DNA from: Roseovarius mucosus
GTDB taxonomy: Bacteria > Pseudomonadota > Alphaproteobacteria > Rhodobacterales > Rhodobacteraceae
Reading direction: 5' to 3'
Length of the DNA: 64,000 nt
NCBI RefSeq assembly: GCF_002080415.1
Contig: NZ_CP020474.1
Coordinates: 1,997,501 to 2,061,500, forward strand
Part shown: positions 9,077 to 19,023 of the stretch, piece by piece
Layout of the letters: each line of letters starts with the position of its first letter
Position numbering within the stretch: the stretch's first letter is position 1
Notes under the pieces: model-generated
Seen by the model: the letters and a program-made list of their open reading frames with translations, nothing else
What the model was told of the DNA's origin: nothing
Databases searched by the model: none
Made by a program: the position numbers and the translations under genes

Positions 9077-10006
9077 TCAGGCTGCGCCGCGCGCAATCAG
9101 CACATCGACATGCGCAGCCACACTTTCAGCCAGCGCATAGAGGTTATAGCCGCCCTCAAGACAACTGACCAGTTTCCCACCACAAAGCTCATCCGCCAGA
9201 TCACAGAGCCGCTCTGTAACCCAAGCGAAATCTTCCGTTTCCAGCATCAGATCGGCCAGCGGATCATCGCGATGCGCGTCAAACCCAGCAGAAACAAGGA
9301 TCAGATCCGGCTTGAACGCCCGCACGCGCGGAAACACCTTTTCCTCATACTCTCGACGAAACACCGCCCCGCCCGAGCGCGGCGGCAGCGGCACGTTGAG
9401 GATCGTATCGTGCGGCCCTGTCTCATGTGCGGCGCCGGTGCCGGGCCAAAGCGGGTATTGATGCGACGAGGCGAAAAAGGCGCGCGGCTCATCCTCCAAC
9501 AAATCCTGCGTGCCATTGCCATGATGCACGTCGAAATCGACGACCGCCACCCGTTTCAGCCCGTGATGATCCAGCGCATATTTTGCGGCAACGGCCACAT
9601 TCCCAAAGAGACAAAATCCCATCGTCGTTTCGCGCTCGGCATGATGGCCCGGCGGGCGGGTGGCGACAAAGACATTGTCGGCCTCGCCCGACAACACCAG
9701 ATCTACGGCGCGCACAGCACCGCCCGCAGCGCGATGCGCCGCCGCCAGCGTTCCCGGCGACATCCAGGTATCGGCATCCAATTGCACCTTGCCCGAAGCA
9801 GGAGAGGCCGCCCGGATCGCCTCGACATGGCTTTTGGGATGCACGCGCAAGAGGTCATCCTCGGCCACCAAGGGTGCCTTGACGAGGATCACGTCTTTGC
9901 CCTCCAGCGCCTCCAGAATACGCTCAAGCCGCGCAACCTGTTCGGGATGGCCCTCGGGCGTCACATGGCCCAGACAATCGGGATGGGTGATCAGGGCTGT
10001 GGTCAT
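9077..10006 (-). CDS. Histone deacetylase / acetylpolyamine amidohydrolase family protein
   Basis: A 309-residue zinc amidohydrolase with all the expected active-site elements: paired His121-His122 in RPPGHHAE, zinc ligands Asp159 and His161 in DFDVHHGNG and Asp243 in GFDAHRDDP, and the transition-state Tyr287 in EGGYN. Bacterial relatives remove acetyl groups from polyamines, other small amines or protein lysines. A GGAGG site precedes the ATG. It is followed by the MFS gene. Confidence 0.9.
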   Translation of the reverse strand: MTTALITHPDCLGHVTPEGHPEQVARLERILEALEGKDVILVKAPLVAEDDLLRVHPKSHVEAIRAASPASGKVQLDADTWMSPGTLAAAHRAAGGAVRAVDLVLSGEADNVFVATRPPGHHAERETTMGFCLFGNVAVAAKYALDHHGLKRVAVVDFDVHHGNGTQDLLEDEPRAFFASSHQYPLWPGTGAAHETGPHDTILNVPLPPRSGGAVFRREYEEKVFPRVRAFKPDLILVSAGFDAHRDDPLADLMLETEDFAWVTERLCDLADELCGGKLVSCLEGGYNLYALAESVAAHVDVLIARGAA

Positions 10007-10220
10007 GGCGCTCCTCCGTCATTGAGGTGAAAAGAGCCTGAATTGCGCGGCTTGTCCAGACTGGCCTTTGGCCCGGCTTATCAGGTGCCACCGCGATTAT
10101 GTGACATTACCTGCATTTCGGCGCGATCTGGAACAGGGTTTATTGAAAAGTCACGCAACTCTTGCTACTTTAGCCTTATACCTTGCACCGGGGTCCTGCG
10201 GTGCGCAGCAAAGGAGGACG

Positions 10221-10280
10221 ATGTCCTGTCTTTTACGACATATGCGGCGAAGGCCGCTGACCAGGGGGCCATCGCAATGA
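10221..10280 (+). CDS. Possible 19-codon leader peptide upstream of rsfS
   Basis: A strong AAGGAGG at 10211-10217 lies only three bases before the ATG at 10221. The frame runs 19 codons, is Arg-rich (MSCLLRHMRRRPL...), and its TGA (10278-10280) overlaps the proposed rsfS ATG at 10277 as ATGA. This would couple translation of rsfS to a leader. The spacing is shorter than ideal and the peptide resembles nothing I know, so it may be chance. Confidence 0.25.
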   Translation: MSCLLRHMRRRPLTRGPSQ

Positions 10281-10642
10281 TGCCCACCATGACCGCAGAC
10301 AGCGAAGCGCAGCTTGCGGCGATCCTGACATCTCTTGACGATGACAAGGCCGAAGATGTTGTGCAGATCGACCTGCGCGGCAAAACAGCCATGTGCGACT
10401 ATATGGTGATCTGTTCGGGGCGTTCCTCGCGGCAGGTGTCTGCCATCGCCGAGAAACTGATGGACCGTCTCAAGCAGGATATGGGGATCGTGTCCCGTAC
10501 AGAGGGCAAGGAAACCGGCGATTGGGTGCTGATCGACACAGGCGATGTCGTCGTTCATGTGTTCCGCCCCGAGGTTCGCGATTTCTATCAGCTTGAGAAA
10601 ATGTGGCTGCCTTCCGGGCAGACGGCGGCATCTCAAGTCTGA
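10277..10642 (+). CDS. rsfS: Ribosome silencing factor RsfS
   Basis: The 121-residue product has the RsfS core (DDKAEDVVQIDLRGK, the SGRSSRQV segment, then TEGKETGDWVLIDTGDVVVHVF). It binds ribosomal protein L14 (uL14) and blocks subunit joining under poor nutrition. ATG 10277 gives the family's usual length; the open frame extends far upstream but has no convincing start there. The next gene begins on the base after the stop, the common rsfS-rlmH pair. Confidence 0.9.
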   Translation: MMPTMTADSEAQLAAILTSLDDDKAEDVVQIDLRGKTAMCDYMVICSGRSSRQVSAIAEKLMDRLKQDMGIVSRTEGKETGDWVLIDTGDVVVHVFRPEVRDFYQLEKMWLPSGQTAASQV

Positions 10643-11113
10643 ATGCGGGTTCATATCTGCGCGGTGGGCCGGTTGCGGACCGGCCCGGAACGTGTGTTGT
10701 TCGACGATTATGTCACCCGGTTCGACCGAACGGGGCGCGCGCATGGCCTTGGCCCTGCGACGCTGATTGAGGTCGAAGATAAGAAGGGTGGGGGCATGTC
10801 CGCCGAGGCCACCTTGCTTGATCGGGTGATTCCCCAAGGTGCCGTGCTTGCGGTGCTTGATGAGCGCGGTAAAGAGATCACCTCTCCCGAATTTGCCGAT
10901 ACGCTGGCGGGCTGGCGCGATGCCGGGCGCAGCGATCTGGCTTTGGTGATCGGTGGGGCCGATGGCATCGCGCCTGAATTGCGCGCCCGTGCCGATTTCG
11001 CGCTGTCCTTTGGCCGCATGGTCTGGCCACATATGCTGGTGCGGGTGATGCTGGCGGAACAGCTCTATCGCGCGGCCTCGATCCTCGCCGGTAGCCCCTA
11101 CCACCGGGTTTGA
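10643..11113 (+). CDS. rlmH: 23S rRNA pseudouridine-1915 N3-methyltransferase RlmH
   Basis: 156 residues, the family length. The SPOUT-fold knot segment is visible in VIGGADGI (about 113-120), with the conserved C-terminal AEQLYRA...PYHR ending. It methylates pseudouridine 1915 in helix 69 of 23S rRNA using SAM. Its start abuts the rsfS stop with no gap, so both are made from one transcript. Confidence 0.95.
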   Translation: MRVHICAVGRLRTGPERVLFDDYVTRFDRTGRAHGLGPATLIEVEDKKGGGMSAEATLLDRVIPQGAVLAVLDERGKEITSPEFADTLAGWRDAGRSDLALVIGGADGIAPELRARADFALSFGRMVWPHMLVRVMLAEQLYRAASILAGSPYHRV

Positions 11114-11152
11114 GAGGACGAGAAGCGTAATTGCTCCTCGCCCTTGCCGTGC

Positions 11153-11575
11153 TTACTTTTTCAGCGCGTCGCGGATTTCCATCAGAATATCCAGTTCGGA
11201 CGGGCCGGGATCAGCGGCGGCTGCCTCTGGTTTCGGCTTGGATGTGGCATCCTTGGCGCGGTTTACCAGCTTGACCAGAATGAACACCACCCAAGCGATG
11301 ATCAAAAAGTTGATAACGGCCATGACGAACCGGCCATAAGCGAACACCGCGGCGCCCGCCTCTTCTGCGGCAGCGATCGAGGCATAGTCGCCCGAGCCCA
11401 GCACGATATAGAGGCCCGAAAAGTCAATGCCGCCCAAGAACAGGCTGATGATCGGGTTGATCAGATCGGCAACAAGCGAGCCGACAATCGCCGTAAAGGC
11501 CGCCCCGATGATGATACCAACGGCCATGTCCATGACATTGCCCTTAGCGATGAAGTCCTTGAATTCCTGAATCAT
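11153..11575 (-). CDS. mscL: Large-conductance mechanosensitive channel MscL
   Basis: A 140-residue inner-membrane protein with the N-terminal [20 protein letters not shown] helix, TM1 and TM2, and a charged C-terminal helix. It opens under membrane tension to release solutes during osmotic downshock. The ATG at 11575 follows a GGGACGG site and matches the family start; an upstream frame extension has no family similarity. It stands alone, convergent with rlmH. Confidence 0.95.
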   Translation of the reverse strand: MIQEFKDFIAKGNVMDMAVGIIIGAAFTAIVGSLVADLINPIISLFLGGIDFSGLYIVLGSGDYASIAAAEEAGAAVFAYGRFVMAVINFLIIAWVVFILVKLVNRAKDATSKPKPEAAAADPGPSELDILMEIRDALKK

Positions 11576-11733
11576 TTCCGTCCCTTTTTTACTGACACAC
11601 AGGGGCGTGTTCGCGCGCCCGCGTCGGGATTTACCATATACTTGCAACAATTTGCGATAAATTCGAAAAACTGCCTGGGGAAATACCTCTTGCCTCTCCC
11701 CGCAAGAGCGGCGTTTGGATCGGTCAAAAAGAC

Positions 11734-14367
11734 CTAGAACCGCTCCAGCAGCCGCTTGAGATAGTCCAGTTCCACATCCGGCCGAGCGCCTTCGCCTGAC
11801 CGCTTGCGGATCTCATCAAGCAATTCTCGCGCGCGGCGATAGACATCCTCACCCTGCAAAAGACTGTCTTGCGTGCCCACCTGTCGGCCCTGCCCGGCCT
11901 CGCGCCCCAAGGGATCAGCCTGAGCCTGACCGGGCTGGCCTTCGGCCTCGCCCTGCCCACCGGGATTCTGTTGTTCCGCCATGGCCTCGCCCATATTGCG
12001 CATGCCCTCACGCAGGGCCTCCATTGCCTCGGCCTGATTATCGATGGCCCCGGCCAGATCATCGTTGCGCAGCGCGTCTTCGGCCCCTTCCATGGCGCGG
12101 CCAGCACGCTCCAGCGCATCGCGCGCGGCCTCGCCTGCCTCGCCACCCAATTGCGGCAAACCCTGCCGCTGCCGCTCCAATTCCTGTCTCAGCGCCTCTT
12201 GCCGCTCAGCCAGCGACCCCTCGGCACCTTCGCCATCCTCGGCCTGTTCGCGACCTTCACCACCTTGGCCCTGTTGCTCGCCGCCTTGCCCACCTTGGCC
12301 TTGCTGACCATCATGGCTCTCACCTCGGCCCTCGCCGCCGCTGCGGCCCTCATTGTTCTGCGACTGGCCGGATTGCGCACCTGGATTGAACTGTTCCTGC
12401 AAATCCCGGAACGCCTGATCCGACAGGCCCTGCTGTTCGCGCAGCGTTTCTGCCAACCCCTCCATCGCCTGTTCGCCGGGGGATTGACCCTGCTGGCCCT
12501 GCCCCTGCGTGACCTGCATGTTCTCCATCATCTGCTGGAACTCTTCGAGTGCCTGCTGTGCCTCGGCATAGCGGCCCTGCTCCATCAACTCTTGGATGCG
12601 GTCCATCATGTCTTGCAGATCCTGTTGGTTCATCTGCATCATGTTCTCGGCGCTGCGCTGATCGCTTTCTTCCGGGTTTTCACGCTCTGCCTGCTGCATC
12701 TTTTGGCGCAGATAATCTTGCGTGGCATCGCGCAAATCCTGCATGAGGCGCGCAATCTCTTCTTCGCTGGCGCCGTTCTTCATCGCCTCGCTCAGGCGCT
12801 CTTGTGCAGCACGCATCCGCTCCAGCGCATCGCCCAGATCCCCATCCTCAAGCAAGACGCCAAGATCCCACAGCGCCTGCGCAATCTCATCACGCTCGGC
12901 CGCGTCCAGCCCATCGCTCTGCGTCATTGCCTCAAGCTGCCGGATGATGATCCGCAGGCGCAAATACGCTTTCTCTGACCGAAAAAGCCGGCCTTCTGGC
13001 TTGTATGACACCGCCCGCAACACCTGCGCGACACGGGGCGCGTTCTGACGCGACCACAAAAGATCGCGGCGCTGCTCGATCACGGCTGCAGCCATTGGAT
13101 CGAAAAACCGCCGTGCGGGCAGGGCCATCTGGAAGGGCTCGGATTGCCCCTCTTGCCCCGCCGCATCCGCGACCTGCAAGCGCAGGGTAACGGGCAAATG
13201 CGCCCAAGGATGCTCGGACAGGTTCTCGACCAATGTCTCTGTAAACTCGGTCCGATCCCCGGCCAAAGGCATCGGTAGATCAAGGCTGATGGGGTCACGC
13301 GCGTCAGGCTCTACCGCCAGACCATGCCGCCGATCCACTTGGGCCAAATCGAGCGTAAAGACCGCGCCGCCGCTGACCACACCGTAATCATCGCGCGCGC
13401 CAAAGGGCTGGCTCATTTGCCCGTCAAAGGCAGTGCGGGCGTCGCGCTCGATGACCTCGACCGTCGGTGCCGCATCGGCGAGCGCTTGGACGGCCCAACT
13501 CCGACCGCCCGGCCCGTCAATGCGCAAGTCGCCAGTGCGGGTAACGTCAAAGTTCTGCTCTGGATCGGTGATTGCGGCCTCGGTGCTACCGCCTGACACT
13601 GTCTCAAACAGGCTGAGCGCCCCCACCTCGCCATAGAACCGCAAGGTGATGCGGCTGCCCTCGGGCACTTCGATCACCGCGCCCTGATCGGCCAGATAGA
13701 GGCTCGGAAGCCCGGTGTAGGCAGGCGGCTCTATCCAGCCTTCCCATGTCGGACCAGAGGTCAGCGCCGCCGCACCCCCACCTGGCACCATTTGAACGAC
13801 AGATCCCGCGCGCCAGACCGAACCAAAAAGGAGGGCCACGATAAGACCCAAAAGCGCAATATAGCGGACGCCAAAGGGGTCTTGTCGTGACAAACGCAAA
13901 TCCGGCTCGACCGCGCGCGCCTGCGCCGCGCGTGCTGCCATGCGCGCCTGATGCGCCTGCCAGAGTGCTGCCGACCCGGCATCGCCCGCGCCAATCGCCT
14001 GCACATCGCCAAGTGCTGCCAACGGCCTGCCGGGCATCGCTTCATCCAGCCGCGCCAGGGCCTCGGCCCGACGCGGGAACCGAAACCGGGCCATGCCCAG
14101 CACGCCAAAGGCGAGTACGGCCAAAGCGGCCAGCATAGCCGCACCCCAGACCACCTCGAATGCGGCCATATCCTGAAGGCCCAGCATCAGCGCCGCTGCG
14201 CTCAACGCGATCACGCTCCAGACCGGCCAAAAGGCGCGCACCAACCGCTCGGCGATCAACCCCGCCCATGTCAGCATGAGCGGTCGCCGCAACCGCGCGG
14301 TCATCACCTTCAAGGGGTTTTCGGTCGCAGCCATGCGCGGCACCTCATCTTGGCCCCGCGCGCCCAT
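11734..14367 (-). CDS. TIGR02302 family protein (DUF4175-like) with Gln/Gly-rich region
   Basis: 877 residues. The N-terminus has hydrophobic segments near 45-65, 70-90 and 170-190. A soluble region follows, then a long Gln/Glu/Gly-rich, probably coiled and disordered stretch (about 590-780, with repeated QGQGGQ and EGREQ units) and a short charged C-terminal helix. The family is a conserved alphaproteobacterial protein of unknown function. The start at 14367 lies four bases after the lysA stop, so the two are cotranscribed; MAATENPLK at 14331 is an alternative start. Confidence 0.8.
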   Translation of the reverse strand: MGARGQDEVPRMAATENPLKVMTARLRRPLMLTWAGLIAERLVRAFWPVWSVIALSAAALMLGLQDMAAFEVVWGAAMLAALAVLAFGVLGMARFRFPRRAEALARLDEAMPGRPLAALGDVQAIGAGDAGSAALWQAHQARMAARAAQARAVEPDLRLSRQDPFGVRYIALLGLIVALLFGSVWRAGSVVQMVPGGGAAALTSGPTWEGWIEPPAYTGLPSLYLADQGAVIEVPEGSRITLRFYGEVGALSLFETVSGGSTEAAITDPEQNFDVTRTGDLRIDGPGGRSWAVQALADAAPTVEVIERDARTAFDGQMSQPFGARDDYGVVSGGAVFTLDLAQVDRRHGLAVEPDARDPISLDLPMPLAGDRTEFTETLVENLSEHPWAHLPVTLRLQVADAAGQEGQSEPFQMALPARRFFDPMAAAVIEQRRDLLWSRQNAPRVAQVLRAVSYKPEGRLFRSEKAYLRLRIIIRQLEAMTQSDGLDAAERDEIAQALWDLGVLLEDGDLGDALERMRAAQERLSEAMKNGASEEEIARLMQDLRDATQDYLRQKMQQAERENPEESDQRSAENMMQMNQQDLQDMMDRIQELMEQGRYAEAQQALEEFQQMMENMQVTQGQGQQGQSPGEQAMEGLAETLREQQGLSDQAFRDLQEQFNPGAQSGQSQNNEGRSGGEGRGESHDGQQGQGGQGGEQQGQGGEGREQAEDGEGAEGSLAERQEALRQELERQRQGLPQLGGEAGEAARDALERAGRAMEGAEDALRNDDLAGAIDNQAEAMEALREGMRNMGEAMAEQQNPGGQGEAEGQPGQAQADPLGREAGQGRQVGTQDSLLQGEDVYRRARELLDEIRKRSGEGARPDVELDYLKRLLERF

Positions 14368-14371
14368 CGCG

Positions 14372-15637
14372 TCAGAGCCATTCAGGGATGGTATCGCGAT
14401 TTATCATTTCGTCAAAGGTCGGTCTGCCCCGGATCACGGCAAAGTCACGCCCATGCACCAGAACTTCGGGCACCAGAGGCCGCGTGTTATACTCGCTCGA
14501 CATCACCGCGCCATAGGCACCAGCACTGCGGAACGCCACCAGATCACCTTCGGCCAATGGCGGCAGCATGCGCCCTTTGGCAAAAGTATCGCCCGATTCG
14601 CAGACCGGCCCCACCACATCATAGGGGCGTTGCTCGACACCCGGTGTCGCCTCGTGCAGGGGCACGATATCATGATGCGCATCATACATTGCCGGACGGA
14701 TCAGGTCATTCATCGCGGCATCGAGGATCAGGAAATCCCGACCTTCGCCGGATTTTACATAGATCACGCGGGCAACCAGAATCCCAGCATTGCCAGCGAT
14801 CAAGCGGCCTGGCTCGATCTCGATCTCGCAGCCCAGATGCCCCAGCACCTCGCGGATCAGCGCGCCATATTCCGTGGGCAACGGCGGGGCCTCGTTCGAG
14901 CGGGTGTAGGGTATACCCAGACCGCCACCCAGATCGAGGCGACGGATATCATGCCCATCGGCGCGCAGAACCTGCGTGAGTTCTGCGACCTTTTCATAGG
15001 CAAGGCGGAACGGTGCCAACTCGGTCAGTTGGCTGCCGATATGAACGTCGATCCCGATAACCTCGAGCCCCGGCAGGGCCGCAGCCTGCGCATAGACCTC
15101 GCGCGCTCGGGCAATCGGAATACCAAATTTATTCTCGCTCTTGCCGGTAGCAATCTTGGCATGGGTCTTGGCATCCACATCGGGATTGACACGAATTGTG
15201 ATCGGCGCACGAAGGCCCAATTCCAGCGCCACGGCATTGAGCACCGCCATTTCCGGCTCGCTCTCGACGTTGAATTGCCGGATGCCGCCGATAAGCGCCA
15301 TGCGCATTTCGTCCCGCGTCTTGCCCACACCCGAGAACACGATGCGCTCGCCCGGCACGCCTGCGGCACGCGCGCGCGCATACTCACCGCCCGAGACCAC
15401 ATCCATGCCAGCGCCCAAACCCGCCAGTGTCTTGAGGATCGCTTGATTGCTCGCCGCCTTCATGGCGTAGCAAACCAGATGATCCATACCTGCCAGCGCC
15501 TCGTCAAACAGGCGGAAATGCCGAGACAGGGTAGCCGTGGAATAGCAGTAAAACGGCGTGCCAACCGCTTCAGCGATCTCTGAAAGCGGCACATCTTCGG
15601 CGTGCAACACGCCATTATGATAGAGAAAGTGATCCAC
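14372..15637 (-). CDS. lysA: Diaminopimelate decarboxylase
   Basis: The 421-residue PLP enzyme of fold type III carries the Lys in CYAMKAASN near residue 55, the HIGSQ motif, the glycine-rich GGGLGIPY loop and the C-terminal GPVCESGD and SAGAYG motifs. It makes lysine from meso-diaminopimelate. The GTG start at 15637 (reading MDHFLYHNG) fits the family; there is no ATG nearby. It follows argH, the lipoprotein and the DUF2834 gene on the same strand, 36 bases after the last. Confidence 0.95.
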   Translation of the reverse strand: MDHFLYHNGVLHAEDVPLSEIAEAVGTPFYCYSTATLSRHFRLFDEALAGMDHLVCYAMKAASNQAILKTLAGLGAGMDVVSGGEYARARAAGVPGERIVFSGVGKTRDEMRMALIGGIRQFNVESEPEMAVLNAVALELGLRAPITIRVNPDVDAKTHAKIATGKSENKFGIPIARAREVYAQAAALPGLEVIGIDVHIGSQLTELAPFRLAYEKVAELTQVLRADGHDIRRLDLGGGLGIPYTRSNEAPPLPTEYGALIREVLGHLGCEIEIEPGRLIAGNAGILVARVIYVKSGEGRDFLILDAAMNDLIRPAMYDAHHDIVPLHEATPGVEQRPYDVVGPVCESGDTFAKGRMLPPLAEGDLVAFRSAGAYGAVMSSEYNTRPLVPEVLVHGRDFAVIRGRPTFDEMINRDTIPEWL

Positions 15638-15673
15638 GCGCCATCCTGCCCCGTTTCTTCGTTCCAAAAATAC

Positions 15674-15994
15674 TCAAATGTCGCGTAAGCCGCCCCGCGA
15701 TGCTCGCAAGAACAGATAGAGCGGCAAACCGCAACTCACCCCAATGCAGAACGTCGCCGGAATGGCGATCAGGCCCAGCCAGTGCCGGTGCTTTACGGCC
15801 TCGGCAATCACCCAAACGGTAAGCGCCACGGCGGCAATCGTGAGATCCCAGACCAGACCCGAGCTTGCGGCGTTGGCGTGCCAGGCATCGACCATACCCA
15901 TGAGATCATATCCGTTTTGCCCGAACCATTGCAGGAACCAGTACATCGGATGAATAGCGCCCCATATGGCCAGCGCCGCAAAAACCCATCTCAC
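15674..15994 (-). CDS. DUF2834 family membrane protein
   Basis: A 106-residue protein with three hydrophobic segments, containing the ALAIWGAIHPMYWFLQW and SGLVWDLTIAAVALTVWVI stretches typical of DUF2834. Function unknown. A GTG start at 15994 overlaps the stop of the small lipoprotein gene (GTGA), which supports this start and coupled translation. It lies between argH and lysA. Confidence 0.7.
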   Translation of the reverse strand: MRWVFAALAIWGAIHPMYWFLQWFGQNGYDLMGMVDAWHANAASSGLVWDLTIAAVALTVWVIAEAVKHRHWLGLIAIPATFCIGVSCGLPLYLFLRASRGGLRDI

Positions 15995-16173
15995 AGGCCC
16001 AACCCCACGCCAAGATTGACGCCGCCGACGCGAACACCACCGCCGACACCGACATTGACCCCATTGGTGCCAACACCAACGTTCACCCCCGCCGAGGGGC
16101 GCACCGGCTCTCCATCGACGCCGCAACCTGACAGAATCGCTAGGCCGAGCAAAGCAAACCCAAGTCGTTTCAT
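15991..16173 (-). CDS. Small lipoprotein with VNVGVG repeats
   Basis: Only 60 residues: a lipoprotein signal with lipobox LSGC (Cys23), then a tail made almost entirely of Gly, Val and Asn in repeated N-V-G-V-G units. Its ATG at 16173 overlaps the argH stop (ATGA) and its stop overlaps the DUF2834 GTG start, so it is embedded in the operon. The product should be lipid-anchored in the envelope; its role is unknown. Confidence 0.7.
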   Translation of the reverse strand: MKRLGFALLGLAILSGCGVDGEPVRPSAGVNVGVGTNGVNVGVGGGVRVGGVNLGVGLGL

Positions 16174-17561
16174 CCCAACCGTTCCTTCCACCGCGCCACT
16201 TGCGCGCGCACCTGTGACGGTGCCGTACCCCCATAGCTCACGCGTGAGGCAACCGAATTATGCACGCCCAAGACATCATAGACCGACGCGGTGATTTCGC
16301 CATGCACCTCTTGCATCTCGGTCAAGCTCAGGTCTGGCAAATCGCACCCCTTGGCCTCTGCCTTGGCCACCAAGGCCCCTGTCACGTGATGCGCCTCGCG
16401 AAATGGCATATCGAGTACCCGCACCAACCAATCCGCAAGATCGGTTGCGGTCGAAAAGCCAGACCCGGCTGCGGCCTCTAGATTATCCGTCCGCGCCGCC
16501 ATGTCGCGCACCATGCCTTCCATCGCGGCCAGCGCCAGCATCAGGTTGTCGGCGGCGTCAAAGACCTGTTCCTTGTCTTCCTGCATATCCTTGGAATAGG
16601 CCAGCGGCAGGCCCTTCATGACCATCATCAGTGCCACATTGGCCCCGAAAATCCGCCCCACTTTGGCGCGGATCAACTCTGCTGCATCGGGGTTCTTCTT
16701 TTGCGGCATGATGCTTGACCCGGTGGAAAACCGATCGCTCAGCGCCACAAACCGGAACTGCGCCGACGACCAGATCACCAACTCCTCGGCAAAGCGGCTT
16801 AGATGCATGGCACAGATGCTGGCCGCGCCCAGAAATTCCAGTGCGAAATCGCGGTCGCTGACAGCATCCAGGCTATTGGCGCAGGGGCGGTCAAAGCCCA
16901 GCGCCTTGGCTGTCATCTCGCGGTCAATCGGAAAGGACGTGCCCGCCAGCGCCGCCGCGCCCAAGGGGCATTCATTCATCCGCGCCCGCGCATCGCGCAC
17001 ACGGCTTAGATCGCGGCCAAACATCTCGACATAGGCCATCATATGATGCCCCCATGTCACCGGTTGTGCGGTCTGCAAATGGGTGAACCCCGGCATCACC
17101 CAGTCTGATCCGGCCTCTGCCTGCACCAGAAGGGCATGCATCAACGCCTGCAACGCCTGATCCACCGCATCCAGTTGATCCCGCACCCAGAGCCGGAAAT
17201 CGGTGGCCACCTGATCATTGCGCGACCGGCCGGTGTGCAGCCGCCCAGCAGGCGCGCCGATCAAATCCTTGAGCCGCGCCTCGACATTCATGTGAATATC
17301 CTCAAGCGCCGTGGAAAAGGTGAATTCCCCCGCCTCGATTTCTGACAAGACCGTGAGGAGGCCTTCCCTCATCGCGGCGGCATCACTATCACTGACGATA
17401 CCTGTTGCCGCCAACATCGCGGCATGGGCCCTCGAGCCGGCAATATCCTGTGCCGCCATCCGCTTGTCGAATGAGATCGAGGCATTAATTGCCTCCATGA
17501 TCGCATCCGGCCCGGCGGCAAAGCGGCCGCCCCACATCTGGTTCGAGGTCTTGTCAGTCAT
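16170..17561 (-). CDS. argH: Argininosuccinate lyase
   Basis: 463 residues with the fumarase-superfamily signature [12 protein letters not shown] (about 278-289), the catalytic Ser within it, and the HTGRSRNDQ motif near 107-115. It splits argininosuccinate into arginine and fumarate. The ATG at 17561 ([14 protein letters not shown]) is the family start; the frame stays open far upstream only because it runs antisense to tlpA. Only 24 bases separate this start from the divergent tlpA start. Confidence 0.96.
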   Translation of the reverse strand: MTDKTSNQMWGGRFAAGPDAIMEAINASISFDKRMAAQDIAGSRAHAAMLAATGIVSDSDAAAMREGLLTVLSEIEAGEFTFSTALEDIHMNVEARLKDLIGAPAGRLHTGRSRNDQVATDFRLWVRDQLDAVDQALQALMHALLVQAEAGSDWVMPGFTHLQTAQPVTWGHHMMAYVEMFGRDLSRVRDARARMNECPLGAAALAGTSFPIDREMTAKALGFDRPCANSLDAVSDRDFALEFLGAASICAMHLSRFAEELVIWSSAQFRFVALSDRFSTGSSIMPQKKNPDAAELIRAKVGRIFGANVALMMVMKGLPLAYSKDMQEDKEQVFDAADNLMLALAAMEGMVRDMAARTDNLEAAAGSGFSTATDLADWLVRVLDMPFREAHHVTGALVAKAEAKGCDLPDLSLTEMQEVHGEITASVYDVLGVHNSVASRVSYGGTAPSQVRAQVARWKERLG

Positions 17562-17585
17562 GTCTTTGGCCCTTCGGAGGGAATT

Positions 17586-18152
17586 ATGAAACGCATTCGT
17601 CAGATCGTCCTTTATATGGCCATGGCCCTTGGTGCAAATGCTGCCATGGCCGATATTGCCACGCTTGAGGCGCTGCGCGACGGCGACATGAAAAAACTGA
17701 ATTTCCTCTCTGCGCCCGCGCCCGTTCCTGAGACAGAATACACCCGCGCTGATGGCACCATCGGCACGCTCGCCGATTTTCAAGGGCGTCATGTCGTGCT
17801 GAATTTCTGGGCCACGTGGTGCGCCCCCTGCCGCGCCGAAATGCCCACGCTCTCGAATCTGCAAACTGAAATGGGAAGCGAGGATTTCGAGGTTGTGACC
17901 ATTGCCACGGGCCGCAATGCCCCCACCGCCATGGCCAAATTCTTTGATGAGATCGGTGTCGACAATCTGCCACTGCACACCGACCCCAAAAGCGCGCTCG
18001 CCCGCGCCATGGGCGTCTTTGGCCTGCCCATCACGGTCATCATCGATCCGGAAGGCCATGAGATCGCGCGCTTGCAAGGGGATGCGCATTGGGACTCGGA
18101 AAGCGCCAAGGCGATCATTGCGGCCTTGGTGGAAGGCGATAGCGGCAGTTGA
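17586..18152 (+). CDS. TlpA-like periplasmic thiol-disulfide oxidoreductase
   Basis: 188 residues with an N-terminal signal/anchor (about 1-22, ending ANAAMA) and a thioredoxin domain with the WCAPC active site near 79-83 and the cis-Pro loop [10 protein letters not shown]. The family reduces periplasmic disulfides, for example for cytochrome c maturation. A CGGAGGG site precedes the ATG at 17586. It is divergent from argH, a pairing common in alphaproteobacteria. Confidence 0.9.
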   Translation: MKRIRQIVLYMAMALGANAAMADIATLEALRDGDMKKLNFLSAPAPVPETEYTRADGTIGTLADFQGRHVVLNFWATWCAPCRAEMPTLSNLQTEMGSEDFEVVTIATGRNAPTAMAKFFDEIGVDNLPLHTDPKSALARAMGVFGLPITVIIDPEGHEIARLQGDAHWDSESAKAIIAALVEGDSGS

Positions 18153-18205
18153 GCTTAGGCCGGAAGTGTGGCTAGAATCGGGGATTGCAGAAAGGTAACT
18201 CTCCG

Positions 18206-18610
18206 ATGAACACCCGCATAGCATCATTGATCAAGGTGGCCTCTCTGGGACTGCTGGCCGCCTGTGCCACGCCACGGGAGCAATGTATCTCTGGTGCAAC
18301 CGAGCAATATCGCAGCGTTGAGGCCGCTATCGCAACCGCCCACGGAAATATCGCGCGCGGCTATGCGCTACACACGCAAACGGTGCCCCACACGGTTCCG
18401 TCGACCTGCTATCGTAACGATCCGTACCGGAACATCGTGATCCCCTACCCCTGCCCCACAACGCAGTACCGCACCCAGACCACGCCAGTCGCAATTGACG
18501 TATCTGAGGAGCGCCGCAAATTGGCGGATTACCAGAAAATCCTCCCGCAACTGAGAAAGCAGGCGCAGGTTCAGGTCCAGCAATGCGTGGCGCAATTCCC
18601 TGAAGAATAA
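18206..18610 (+). CDS. Putative lipoprotein of unknown function
   Basis: 134 residues with a lipoprotein signal and lipobox LAAC (Cys near 21), then a Cys/Tyr-containing domain with a C-terminal charged helix ([20 protein letters not shown]). Four or more cysteines besides the lipid Cys suggest periplasmic disulfides. The ATG at 18206 lies 53 bases after tlpA. I do not recognise the family. Confidence 0.65.
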   Translation: MNTRIASLIKVASLGLLAACATPREQCISGATEQYRSVEAAIATAHGNIARGYALHTQTVPHTVPSTCYRNDPYRNIVIPYPCPTTQYRTQTTPVAIDVSEERRKLADYQKILPQLRKQAQVQVQQCVAQFPEE

Positions 18611-18835
18611 AAGCCCGAGTGCTGCATTGTGCTGAAAGGCCCTGTGCTCTGCAAAGGTCGGTTTCAGACACTGAGTCTTCGCAATCGCGCGATATGCCGA
18701 AATCGGGCAGGTGGCATGCCGTAAACGCATGGATTTTCGCCAAAATACCCATTGTGCAAACGCAGAAATCTATTATGTGCGCCCTGTGATCGTGAACGCG
18801 ATCCGGGGACGCAACGCTATAACGGAGGCAAGCCG

Positions 18836-18955
18836 ATGACCCGCGACGAATTGAACCGCGAACTGCGCGCGCATAGTGCCTCCTGGCAGGCAGTGGTGAT
18901 CGTCTATGGCGCGATCATTGGCACGTTCGTTTTCTCTGCCATGGCGATCCTGTAA
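18836..18955 (+). CDS. Small single-pass membrane protein
   Basis: A 39-residue frame from ATG 18836, seven bases after a clear GGAGG (18824-18828). A charged N-terminus (MTRDELNRELRAHS) is followed by one transmembrane helix running to the C-terminus. No family recognised. The good ribosome site and membrane-protein layout support translation. Confidence 0.5.
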   Translation: MTRDELNRELRAHSASWQAVVIVYGAIIGTFVFSAMAIL

Positions 18956-18988
18956 CGCCGCATCATCCATAAATCAGCGCATAGTGGC

Positions 18989-19010
18989 GCGGAGGGAGAT
19001 TACCCTCCGC
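18989..19010. terminator. Hairpin between the small gene and the ABC importer operon
   Basis: An 8-bp stem (18989-18996 with 19003-19010) has a 6-base loop, lies 13 bases after the stop of the minus-strand ABC operon and also follows the plus-strand small gene. It lacks a T-run on either side. Confidence 0.45.
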
Positions 19011-19023
19011 ACCCAATGTAATA

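Noticed and set aside
11869..12978. 369-codon Leu-rich plus-strand frame inside the TIGR02302 gene
   Set aside because: The apparent Leu/Ala membrane character is the reverse complement of the Gln/Glu-rich repeats.
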